DNA from: Hymenolepis diminuta
Taxonomy: Eukaryota > Platyhelminthes > Cestoda > Cyclophyllidea > Hymenolepididae
Direction: 5' to 3'
Length of the DNA: 64,000 nt
Assembly: GCA_900708905.1 (NCBI GenBank)
Contig: CAADRB010000044.1
Location: 1,036,463-1,100,462, forward strand
Shown: positions 42,439-52,852 of the stretch, piece after piece
Position numbering within the stretch: the first letter of the stretch is position 1
Layout: every line of letters begins with the position of its first letter
Translations under genes and position numbers: made by a program
The notes under the pieces: model-generated
Seen by the model: only the letters and a program-made list of their open reading frames with translations
The model's database searches: none
Told to the model about the DNA's origin: nothing

Positions 42439-42850
42439 TGTAGCGGATGCTACATCAATAAGTCGTTTTCCTATACCTAAGTAATCCTCCCAAGCAGTCC
42501 CAATAGCCCCTAGCAGAGTTCTCTATTGTTTATTTACTCCCAAATTAGCTAGACTATGCCTAAAGTGGTAAGAACAAGAAAGATGCTGAGTGGAGAGGGT
42601 TTATTGACCACTTCGTTGTTTCGTATGCGTCAAAAGCTTAGTCATTAAATACAAAACCACGCTAGGCTACAGGGATCTTGACTGCTGATTGGTTGAGGAG
42701 ATCTCTGCACACACATCCGCGCTTGTTCTCAACGCGACCGGTTACATGTCGCACTTCCCGGAGAGTTCTGACGCAAATGATTCAATCAGCCTTATTAGCG
42801 TTGTGAACCCCACAGATCCTTCACTTTAAATCAAGTCGCATTAATTCCTT
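42439..42850. other. GC-richer island, possible decayed LTR
   Basis: A stretch of about 400 bases is clearly richer in G and C than the surroundings. It opens with the inverted repeat TGTAGC-GGAT-GCTACA and includes an inverted CCAAT-like motif (TGATTGGTTGAGG). It also includes a CG-containing core (CCGCGCTTGTTCTCAACGCG). The opening TG, the promoter-like motif and the length would suit a solo LTR. No matching 3' end with target-site duplication was found, and no polyprotein is nearby. A promoter or a remnant of another element is equally possible. Confidence 0.2.
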
Positions 42851-43953
42851 CAGTAAAATGAACTCTGCCATGTAATATTTTTATTTATCTAAGTAGCCTT
42901 TAGCTAAATCTTTAGGAAACCCGTCGAAGGGAAGCGTCTTCTATCTTCTGTTTCGGACAGAAGAATTGCATTCTAAAATCCCTCTGATGAGAACTCCACA
43001 GTTCCCTATATCTGTATTAGCCTGCACTATTTTGGACCCACAACTTCTGACTTGGCATACAGGAATAACGATTACCTTGTTACCGAATATTTGATTTTTA
43101 TCATTTTACATAAAGCTTTAAAAATTAAAACTAACATTCTTTGTTAGTTGTTTCTAGCATGACAGATCAGTACCAAGAATAGTCATCCAGACTAATGGAA
43201 AGTTAATAAGCCAGATGTATCGGTTGACACATGAAAAAAGTTAGTTTACAACCAACACTTTTATGGAATCTACTGATTTGCTACTGTTTCTAGTAACTCT
43301 AAGTATTCTACAACAGGGAAAAAAATCGAATAAGACAAGATAGAGATGTAGAAGTTCGTATTAAAAATTACTGTCGAAAATGTTTGACAGAAAAGCATGA
43401 ACGAAGAAATTGCTCCTCATCTAATAGAAGTTCACAATTAATATCTAGACAAAGATAAAAAAGGAAGAATTTACCTCATCCCTGTCAGATCAGGTAACAC
43501 GAACATATTTGTGGAAATAAAAACCTATTTTAAAGATGAATTAATAGCAGATTAACGTCTACGGGGGTCAAAGTCGGAAAGTCTATGCACTATTGGGTAT
43601 GAGGAATTCACACCCAGAGTGATTTCTAATGGGTCTATAAGAATATTCAATCTGCAGGTGAATATTGCTTAAAAATTCCTCAGGTGTAATTATAACCACT
43701 AAGGAAATTTAACGATATAATAACCGTAATGTGGCAGTTCAAGGAATAGGATAATATTGGAGCCATATTTAAATAAATATGTGCATAATTTGAGGGTGTG
43801 GGCCTCAAATTATGCTTTACATTAACTTCAGATTTACAGTGAAGTCGAATTGGATGCTTATAATTTTATATTGAGCCATATTTTATGATTACTGAAACAA
43901 GATACCATTGCAACAACCAAACAGATATAATTTAGCTATGATGAAACGATATC

Positions 43954-43975
43954 ATATATATATATATATATATAT
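43954..43975 (+). repeat. (AT)n microsatellite
   Basis: Eleven AT units in an uninterrupted alternating run. Confidence 0.9.
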
Positions 43976-45041
43976 GCACTTACTCAAGGGGATGCAAATT
44001 GTCACTCCGAGGCATTGAGGACGGGATATGACTAACGTCTAAAGAAAAAATTTTTTCGTATATTAATCTAATTTACTTATCAATAAATTTTGGTGAATTT
44101 CCGGTCACCGCCGCACTGATCTAGTGACATGAGTGACTCGATTTATTTCATTTATTCCATCTATGTGACCCTCGATCCCGATCAATTTGTTACAATAATA
44201 CAACAAACGGCAATAACAGTTGGAGGTTATCATAGAATGGTGCTGCTGAAGAGTCTAGAAAAGTTACTATATACTAATGATTTTTCGTTGTTAAAATCCA
44301 CGTAGACCTCTGTGATGAGCACATGTAAAAAAGCACAAGTATGGTTTAGTCAGTTAAATGCTTTCAAAATACGAGTTATTCAATGAATAAAATGCGCTTT
44401 TGTTAGTTTAAATTTAAACGAATAATTTATATAAAAATGAATACTGTGAAAATTTACCAAAAATGCTAGATGTTTTTACCAATATCATAGTCAATGTCCA
44501 GGAGAAAAAGCACTCACTAAAAATATCTACGAAAATTTTAATGCCCAATTTGGAAGTTATTACCAAACACAATAATAGTTTTAGACGACAGTTTAAAGAA
44601 CGACGGGATGCTAGTGTCTCAAACGAAATAGAATACTAATAATCCTTGGAAAAATTTAATATTCAAAGAAGGGGTGTAAAGAGAGAGGCTTCAGTTAATT
44701 TAAGGAATCAAATAAAAATACAGATAAAGACTTACGTTAATTTTACATAATATTGATACGATATTTTGTATTTAATAATATCACAAAATGGGAATAATTA
44801 TTGAATGAAAAATATTTGTTTAAAATGGTAAACCGTCTGCGCTCAGCTCGAAATCACCTCTCTTGCGTTTGATGCGTGATGTGCTAGGATTTAACCACAG
44901 TGTATTAATATAGGTAGTAAACTTGTCGTTTCTTCTTAAATTAATAGCATATTTTATTTATCAATGATTTTTACGTAATTCTGACGTTATGATTGGTTTA
45001 GAGTTGGATTTTAAATTAATTTAGTATTTTATGTTGTATGT

Positions 45042-45053
45042 TTATCATTACAG
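45042..45053 (+). promoter_or_regulatory. Splice acceptor just upstream of start codon
   Basis: The pyrimidine-containing stretch TTTATCATTACAG ends five bases before the ATG at 45059. It could receive a cis-spliced 5' untranslated exon or, if the organism performs spliced-leader trans-splicing, a leader exon. It also decides the start. An in-frame ATG at 45038 lies upstream of the acceptor and would be removed, so the ATG at 45059 is preferred. Confidence 0.5.
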
Positions 45054-45058
45054 ACAAA

Positions 45059-45832
45059 ATGCATGGTGATAAATCAAGGCAAAATTATCACCAAAGGCGG
45101 CCACCAACAACGGTGGCTTCTGAGGCTTCTATACATCGTCAGAAAATGGCCTCTCTACGTTCGAGTTTTTTAGCTCAGGCTTCCAACCCTCCAAAAGATG
45201 TTCCATATATTGACAGTTCAGCATCATCAACCTCCAATATTCACTCTTTTCCAAGTGATGAATTGCCCTCTCGTCTTCTTGCACCTATAATTCCAAGTGA
45301 GGGTACCAGTAACGGATTCCCTACATTTCCTTATCATCTTCCCAATTCGTCCATTCAACCCGGCTCTTATTCTCCATCTCTTCCTACTCTTAATCCACCT
45401 TCTGTGCCTAGACGCATTGCAAGACGAAGTGGTCGTATCACATCGAGTTCTTTTAATAATACTAGCTCCACTTTTAATCAGCTTAATGATTCTCCGATTT
45501 CCACTCCCCTCCTACAACCCAGAATCTCAGAACCCCATATGCCTTCCTGTAGATATACTTCACCTCCTTATAACGATTTAAATTATCCTACCATTGTTTA
45601 TGAAACTTTAACTAGTGTTCGAGGGCCGCAAGCTAATTATTCGCAGCCTAGTTTCCGTAATTCTGCCATGTTTTATCATAAAAGTATAGTTGAACCTCCA
45701 TCGGTTATTACCCTGTCACCTAGTGAGCCACTGTGTCTTTATGCGGCAAGACAGGGCGAACTTTGTCGGTCGTGTCAGAAACTGGCCCTTTCGCGGAACT
45801 CATCTTTTCATCGATCGTCTTCTAGACATTCA
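45059..45832 (+). CDS. KY/hillarin-like gene, coding exon 1 (disordered N terminus)
   Basis: Encodes residues 1-258, starting MHGDKSRQNYHQRR. The open frame is far longer than chance predicts for this base composition and ends at a strong donor (TCA/GTAAGT). The protein is rich in Ser, Pro, Asn and Arg, with many Pro-Ser and Ser-Ser runs and no membrane segment or signal peptide, so it is probably intrinsically disordered. Near the end a compact Cys-containing segment (SEPLCLYAARQGELCRSC) stands out and might be a small binding motif, but I do not recognise it. Exon 2 follows after a 5.1-kb intron. The start at 45059 is chosen because a splice acceptor ends at 45053; an in-frame ATG at 45038 is the alternative if transcription starts further up without splicing. 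Confidence 0.85.
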
Positions 45833-48505
45833 GTAAGTTATTAATTATCGATATTTGTTGAAATTGAAATATCACTAAACAGGTATATTTTGAACAGTTT
45901 GAAATTCACCGATTTTAAGATTCTATATTTAATATCTCCTTTAAGTATCAAAGTCATTTCAGTAATTTGTTGTCCGTCTCTGTTCTGTATTTCCTTCATT
46001 TTCCATTAACGATTGATTGTTTGGGACATTAAATATGTTTTAATGGCATTCGCATTTTCTCTAGTCTCTTAGTATCCTGCTTTTATGTTTGAACAGCTGT
46101 GACGTCTTCATATTTCGTTATTATGACGGTTAGATTTTTTCTGGTTCTGGATGACATTTTGATAGAAACACCTTCGTTACGGATTCTTGAAACAGAAAAT
46201 GTTCTTATTTTGTTATTTTAGTTACTTCTCAATAACTGTTAGTGGGATGTTAGAATATGATAATTTTGATATAGATTGTGAATTTGTAGCGATATCACGG
46301 AGTTTTCAAAATTTCAGACAGTCTACAAATAATTCCGGTTTCATATTTGAATCGAATTGGAGTGTTTTAGAGTTGTCATCTTTTTGTTAAAGTTGACATC
46401 TTGGTTATCGACTTTTTAAATTAGTGTATACCTTTGTCTCGATTCATCATTTAGGATTTGAGCTGAGGCTTCTAGTTGACCAGTAGAAATAGTCGAAAAT
46501 AAAACGCTCAAATTCGAAATCCATTTCTGCTGAATTAGCTCATGTTTTCACTGACTGAACTTGGTTTCTAATTTACTGATTTTGAATTTTTAATTACAAA
46601 TCAATTTCCAAGCTCTTGGTTTGTAGGTGAGATTTTGAAGAGTCCAATATATACATCCTTTAATCGAGCTTATTTCGTTCCACATCATCCGGCGAAGAAT
46701 TTTATGAACCGGGGGATTGAAATGGTCGCTTAAGCTGATTAAGACCTGTTTATAAAGATATAAAAAGTAGTATCAAAGTAATGTCTGTGTTTGTTGTGAT
46801 AGAGAAGTCGGAAGATGTTGACTGAAAAGTAGGGGGATATCTACGTACATTACGTTTCTTTGAACTTTAGTTTAGAATGTCATTAGGTGGAACGTTGTCG
46901 ATTTTTTTTTCATTTTGGAAGGGTTGTATTCACATATTTTCCTAAGTGCCCTACTAAACGAAGCAATTTTGTTTGGCAAATCAAGTGGTTGAACGTATTC
47001 CGTCTTCCCTAGCTGTAAGCTAAGCTCTTAAACACAATATGTCTTAATATACGTTGCTGGATTTCTGTTCTTCCTTGAAGGTAGTCTGTTTTAACAGTTT
47101 CATGTTTGAATTTAGCATATTTTGTCCATTTTATGGCAATTTTGCTTGCTGTCATCGGTACAATTAGCATATGAGTAGAGTACAAAAATGCTAAAAGCAA
47201 TCAAGCGTCTATTAATTGAATGTCGTGTACGTTTTTTATCAATTGGCCAATTGTTTTAACTCAGTTTTAGTAGCGCAGCTATTCACTTGTAATGAAAGTA
47301 CAAGATAATAACCGTTATTCTTCCCAACCAATATCTAAACCACCAGCCCGTTGATGGATAGTGCTTCCAACACTCTTCTTGAATAGGTGGGTATCGTTTT
47401 GAAGGCTAATGAGAATCTTGCTCCCTCGATCAGTTTTAATTAGTACGGTTGGATGTGCTACCACTAATTTAGCACTAACAGGTCATCCGATTCCTTCAGT
47501 TACTCATTATTATCAAATTTGGCAGTTGTCTTTTGGAATAAAAATTTTCTTAATTTTTTTCCCAGTTAGAAATTTGTTCGACAATGCATAGCCGTTCTTT
47601 TGAAATTCCAGGGTATATAAGAAGCAATTAGTCCAAATCTATCTGCATCTTCTTTTTTTCAGATTTTAACTTCAAAATGAAACGCTTCAGTCAACACTTA
47701 TTTGATAGTGTGGAGTAAAAAATGAGTTCATTGATTGTAAAAAGACGAACTGGGAATGAAATGGGTGATTGAGAACACGTAGAGATATCGCCAAATCGAT
47801 TAATGATAATACTATTGAACAATTTCTGTGCCTCTTTTACACTCTTCAATATCGATCGGCTAGTTGCAAATCAGGAGAAGTGCACATCCACAAAATTAGC
47901 TAAGCTATGTTGTATTCAGTTCTATTATGTATCATTTTGACTTCTTTGAAAATATGTCCATGTATAATTTTACACTTCTAAAATTTATTTGATGATTAAC
48001 AGTTGAATTATGAAATCTTTGGTTGAGATACTTATCTTGTTAGGTCTCTAAAAACCGGTATTCCAAAACCATTTATTCTCTCTCGGACCTTCATATTCAT
48101 TCCTAATAAAAAACAATGAAATGCTATGTCCGCAGAATGTTTTCTTCTGTCGTAATGAATAAATGCTGTTTCTTTCTCCATATATTTGAATCTTAGATTT
48201 CGTTTGCTCATTGGTTATAAGAGAATTGTTTTATTGAAACCCCTTCTTGTGTCTCAATTTGTCTATTTTACGCAGATTTTCCGGTTGTCGTGGTGAGAAT
48301 TCAAACTAATACAAATAAACAATGTAAGCTTCCTCATATATCTTAATCTGCCTGCCTCTCAAACTGGCATTTTTTTCATTTTTCTTTCAACTTGTCGAGC
48401 AGGTACATTGTAAGTATCTTTTGGTTTAGACCATGGTGTAACTTCAAATATCAGCTGGTAAACGTCCATGTTTTCATCTTATTTTTTCTTACCGTCTTAA
48501 ACTGT

Positions 48506-48653
48506 CTGGAATACTATTACCACTATTTCCCTTTATTCTCGTTCATGTATTTAAAATCTTCCTAAGTCTTTCAGAGAAGGTATTAATAACTTGACTTGAA
48601 TAGAAAGAAGGTATCCTGATACAGCTATTTTGAGAAATTCACTTTCTATCGCC
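48506..48653. repeat. Diverged tandem repeat, copy 1 (148 bp)
   Basis: Pairs with 48654-48810 at an offset of 148 bases. Shared blocks occur in the same order: CTGGAAT, CCTTTATTCTC, TTAATAA followed by A-C-T-T or A-G-A-C-T-T, TAGAAAGA and TTCTATCGCC. It lies wholly within intron 1. Confidence 0.65.
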
Positions 48654-48810
48654 CTGGAATGCCTTTTCATCCTTTATTATGCCTTTATTCTCATATATTT
48701 ATCCAAAAACTTCTGTTCCTATCAGGAGAAGTGTTAATAATTAGACTTAAGTAGAAAGATTATATCTTGGAACGATTTTTTAGAGAAAATCGCATTCTAT
48801 CGCCTGTCTT
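48654..48810. repeat. Diverged tandem repeat, copy 2
   Basis: Second copy of the unit described at 48506-48653. It has clear substitutions and small indels, implying an old duplication. Confidence 0.65.
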
Positions 48811-50978
48811 GGTGAATGCATTTGTCCAGTGTGGTTAATCATTTCCATAACTCTATGGACATCAATTAAGTGACCTTCGACTTATTCGTGTAAAACGCTT
48901 TTGAGAACTGCTTAAATTATCCTTCAATACTTGGAGGGCTTATAAATTTATTCGACTATCGTTTGTGTCAATAGCGCAGCAGTCAATGAGCGTGTTTACA
49001 GGGAAAAATTCGCTAAATCCATGTTCATCTGCACATGAGGTAGATAATTACCAGTACTGATTAAAACTTACTTCTTGACTATTCATTTTACCTCAATATG
49101 CGACGTTTCACTTATGTGATTAATCTCTATTGCTACTTCTTTACCAACCCTGTAACCTGTCCTGACCTCGCTCTGATTATATGTCAAAAGACAAACTGTA
49201 AATCTGAATTGGATTTATCTTGGTTTTTCTTCTCATCTCCTGTTCGAGTGTACCATTTCTGCGTTTTTTCTATGTAAGTTTTGATTCTTCTGCAATCGCT
49301 TTCTGCTATTCTGTTTTATAGTGTAAGTTGAAGGCTTTTGGTAATGACTTAGCTCATCTACACAAATCCTCTTAAAATGATAAACCGTCCCATTATTTTC
49401 TGGATATTTTATTTAAATATGCCTTCGATGGATTTCTAGTTACCCGAGTTTATCGTCATGAAGTTGCTTAATCAGTATAGCTCACTAGAGTCCACGTATT
49501 ATATTCATACAACATTTATCGCTTAACATCTTGGCATGGTTATATTTTCAATTCATATGTAAGTTGATTCAGGTAAACATAAAGAAATTTAAAGTATTCG
49601 TATTTTGGCTTTACTACTATGTCTATTCTGTTGTAAGAATTCAACCAAGCACAATTTAGATTAAATGTTTAGATCATGTGAATCCAATTTGGGTCGTTGG
49701 TGCAAAGTAAAGAGCCTGCGGTCGGTTATTTTGTTTTGTTTTTTTTTTTTCTGTTAGTTGTGTCTATCAATTCGATAATATAGGAAAATGCTATATTTCC
49801 GCCAGAAGATTTACTCACCCTCCCTTCAGAAGGAGCCCTTTTTAACTCATCCAATTTTTGCGTGTTCAATTTAAAACCAGAATTTTTTTTCTGACCCAAT
49901 CCCCCTCTATTTATCTTTACAGAAATCCCATTTTTCACTTTGAAACATCTTGCGAAATGTTTCGAGTTTTCCCTTCTCGAAATAGCTGTTTTTTATCGAA
50001 GATGCTTTTTCTTATGAGCTTTTAAAAAATTTCCTTTGTGACTTAAAAGGGTAAAAGAAAGCATGAGAATTTATTCCAGTAATTCTTTCAGTCAACCTTT
50101 TTAAAAATGATTGGATTATCAACTTTTCTTGCGATCGTCGGCAAATCTCATGATCAAACTAGTAGTGTAAATGCTAAGATTGTCGAATTAGTTTATTTAA
50201 ACGTCTGACATAGGAAAAAATATATCAAACGCCTGCCAGCTATTGAACTCGCACATTTTTGATGGACCAGGCTAGAATATAGCACCATTTTATCACAATT
50301 ACGAATAATAGCAATTTTCTACTTCAATATATAATGTATTCCTTAGTGTACAAGATTTGACCTTTTGATGATTGTGTCGTGATCCAAATGCAGCCATCTT
50401 AATGTATATCGGTAATGTTTGGAATTCCGCGTCAATAGTTCAGTTAACCTTTTTGTATGTTAACTCTTATGATTGGCATTCTCTTTTTGCCTGCTAAATG
50501 TGAATTTATTATCCTCTCACAATGTGCACTAGCTATTGTCCAGGTCGGTTTTTCGTTTGGATAATCAAATTCTCCTGGTTTCGGTACCAGCGCATGTGCT
50601 CTCGTTTATGTGGTATTATCTGTAAGAATTTGTCAATAACATTAGCTTGAATTTCAGTTATAAAAGAAATGTATTAATTAGATGCAATAGAAAAGCATTT
50701 TATAAAACCCATTTTAGTATTTATATGGAATAAATGAATTTTCTGAGAAATTCATTAACCGCAATAGGCAATAGAGGTTATCATTCCAATCATTTTGCAT
50801 TCAACCTTATTTCCATCTGAATATGGGCTTTACTCATCTGGTCTGGTTAGAACCATTTCCTAAGGTAAAATGGTTTTGCCTCTTTATGGAATCCTTTCCG
50901 TCAAGATTATAATTTATTGTTTTGATCAGTTCGTTAAGTCATTGATCCTTTGCTAAATTTATATCCTTTTCTCCATAG

Positions 50979-51239
50979 ACAAAACGAGATTCCAGTGAGG
51001 AAGAATCGGCAGGAACTCGTCAAAGACGCCGACATAACAAACTTCACGGCTCCTTACTAACTGGTTATCGATCTGTCAATGATCTCAAACGGCGATCATT
51101 TCGGCGTCGAACTCTCAACTACTCCTCCTCTTCTTCCTCTGGATCCTCATCGCCTTCCACCAATCTTCCTGAAGAAATCGATAATTACCTCTCTAGTGAT
51201 GAGTTTTGGCCTATAGCGGTTTCACAACCTCGAAATCGC
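50979..51239 (+). CDS. KY/hillarin-like gene, coding exon 2
   Basis: Encodes 87 residues (259-345), starting TKRDSSEEESAGTRQRRR. It is bounded by a CCATAG acceptor and a CGC/GTAAGA donor and is phase 0 on both sides, so it can be skipped without a frame change. The peptide is strongly basic with Arg clusters, then a Ser-only stretch and an acidic end (PEEIDNYLSSDEFW). It is probably disordered, and the Arg/Ser-rich block may be phosphorylated or bind nucleic acid or acidic partners. No domain is recognisable. Intron 2 after it is 922 bases. Confidence 0.85.
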
Positions 51240-52161
51240 GTAAGACTCACTGAGTGTTTGTCATCTTAAGTAAAACTTTATCCTCTGTTGTCTATCTTTT
51301 GTAGGTTTTCCTAAGGAAATCTTACACATTCATCACGAAAAAATCAGTTATACAGAAACTCAGTAGTTGTTAGATATTTCAACATTAGTAAATGGTTTTG
51401 TTCTTCCAGTTTCGTTCAAGGTTGATCAATAAGAGGCCAAGTTGAGCAGTTTGTAATTTCTTCACCCTTTGTTAGTTATGTAAAGTAATATTCTACACCG
51501 TTGTGATGCTAGGAAGTCTAGCTTCTGTCGCTACTATCTATCTGCCCACTGGATATCGCTAGGCTACAATTGATTCAGACCTTGAAAAGAGAAAGGAGAC
51601 AAAACAGTTGTGATTTTACTTTAAAATATTTTACTAACTCTGAAAAGACTAGGCTTCTTCAGATCATTGACGTTTGGAGATCAAAACACTGCTTGGCTGA
51701 TAAAAATTTATGTCCCAGAAAAAACTGTCAGGGTGTCAGTAGCGGTGTGTTCCCGCTTTATACCAAAGATGATGGACAACTAAGAGATAATCTCGGAATT
51801 GATAATCTGTAGGCAGAGATACGCACTGTAACTTTGAAATTTGTCCCCCCGGATTTCTATCAGTTAATATCTTGAACGCTTCTTCGTCTTAGAATAAAAA
51901 TCGAAAGCACAGAAACACTTTGTCATTAAAAAATGAATTTTTGTTTGTTTTGTATATTTGTTTCTATACTTTTCTTATTAAAACCTCTTTGACAAGAGTA
52001 GATGTGAGTAAAATAACATAAATATTGGGGTTGCAGAAATTTAACCAATTAAATATCCGAGTTATGGTAAAATAAATTCAAGTTTTGTACGTGTTAAATT
52101 TGCAGAGGTTGCTGAGAGTACGGTTCCTAACCGCCATTACTGTATTAAATCTATTCTTTAG
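51240..52161 (+). other. Intron 2 of KY/hillarin-like gene
   Basis: GTAAGA donor and TTCTTTAG acceptor, phase 0. It contains one copy of a dispersed repeat (51480-51600) whose partner lies in intron 3. The 80-codon open frame at 51570-51812 overlaps the repeat and has no independent support. Confidence 0.8.
51480..51600. repeat. Dispersed repeat, copy in intron 2
   Basis: Matches 57461-57584 along its length. Shared blocks in order are GTAAAGTAAT, TTGTGATGCTAG versus TTGTAATGCTAG, CCCACTGG versus TCCACTAG, TAT-TG/CGC-TA, and GATTCAGA versus GACTCAGA. Identity is moderate, judged by eye. Confidence 0.6.
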
Positions 52162-52470
52162 GTATGTCGACGTCGTAGAACAAGATCCCTGAATCCTCGA
52201 GCCCGTAGACGTCAGAGACAATTTCTCATGATGTCCAACTCCTCAGCTGACCCTCCTGCAGACTATGAAGATGACCGGGAAGAGGAAGCTAGAGCTGTAG
52301 ATGCTTTGGCAATGCGGCTACAACCTATGCTTGCTGAAGGTCGAACGGCTGAAGTGCAGGCGATTCTGTTAAAGGCCCTTACATGTCCAGAGATGCGACA
52401 GAGAGCTCTGAGTCTCTTGGATTATCTCACTAGTGAAGGTGCTATCTTTTCTGTTCAGAGTCGTCAGCAA
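52162..52470 (+). CDS. KY/hillarin-like gene, coding exon 3 (helical block)
   Basis: Encodes 103 residues (346-448), starting VCRRRRTRSLNPRARRRQ. A highly basic start is followed by an acidic linker (PADYEDDREEEARAVDAL) and then a helix-prone stretch rich in Ala, Leu, Glu and Gln through LLDYLTSEG. The acceptor is TTCTTTAG. I chose the donor CAA/GTGCGT because it keeps phase 0 with the next certain exon. A second donor, GAAG/GTGCTA at 52439, would end the exon in phase 1 and would fit the small exon-like segment at 55076. The helical block is the only part of the N-terminal region likely to fold, but I recognise no named domain. Confidence 0.8.
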
Positions 52471-52710
52471 GTGCGTTTCATTGACTGCCATAGAATCCGT
52501 TAAATTTTCATCTATGCTTACTCTAGATATAATAAGTACTAGCTTGATAAGTTTAAGAAGTACATCTTAGATTAATCTGATTCATTTCATTTCTTAAAAA
52601 CAAGGTAGTACCGCTATTTAAGGTTCTTTTAATATGAAATAAATAATCTTTGATCAAAGCGATCAGTTGCGAGTACATTTACGGAGAACGCTTCAAATTC
52701 TTTTGGGTAG

Positions 52711-52852
52711 CAGAAGCAACCGTACACCTTGGAAGCAGTGCAATTGAACCCCTACTGTCTTGGATACCAATCTGTAACAGAAATGAACTCTTTAAGTCGC
52801 CTGAAGATGATAAAGATTGTAACTCGAGCTCCACCGATGTCTCTATTTTTCG
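52711..52852 (+). other. Exon-like open segment of uncertain status
   Basis: A possible acceptor (TTTTGGGTAG) and donor (TTTCG/GTAAAG) bound an open segment encoding EATVHLGSSAIEPLLSWI and further residues including a Cys/Ser/Asp-rich end. Composition is more protein-like than the surrounding intron. Its phase at the 5' side would match the alternative exon 3 donor at 52439, but its 3' phase matches no certain exon. It may be a cryptic or terminal exon or chance. Confidence 0.2.

Larger units (their letters stand above)
42851..45053. other. Upstream region of the KY/hillarin-like gene
   Basis: AT-rich DNA without a supportable gene. It contains a (TA)n run at 43954-43975. A short GC-richer segment at about 44830-44900 ends near a possible donor (AG/GTAGTA) and might include promoter or 5' untranslated sequence, but no core promoter element is convincing. 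Confidence 0.4.
45833..50978 (+). other. Intron 1 of KY/hillarin-like gene
   Basis: GTAAGT donor and CTCCATAG acceptor, phase 0, 5,146 bases, rich in T on the sense strand. It contains a two-copy tandem repeat at 48506-48810 and a Lys-rich minus-strand open frame around 49726-49938. No other gene can be supported in it. Confidence 0.8.

Noticed and set aside
42439..42671. Solo LTR from TGTAGC to GCTACA
   Set aside because: The flanking bases (GATAT and GGGAT) do not form a target-site duplication, so exact LTR borders cannot be claimed.
45297..45581. 94-codon plus-strand open frame in another frame
   Set aside because: Lies inside coding exon 1 in a shifted frame; its hydrophobic product results from Ser/Pro codons read out of phase.
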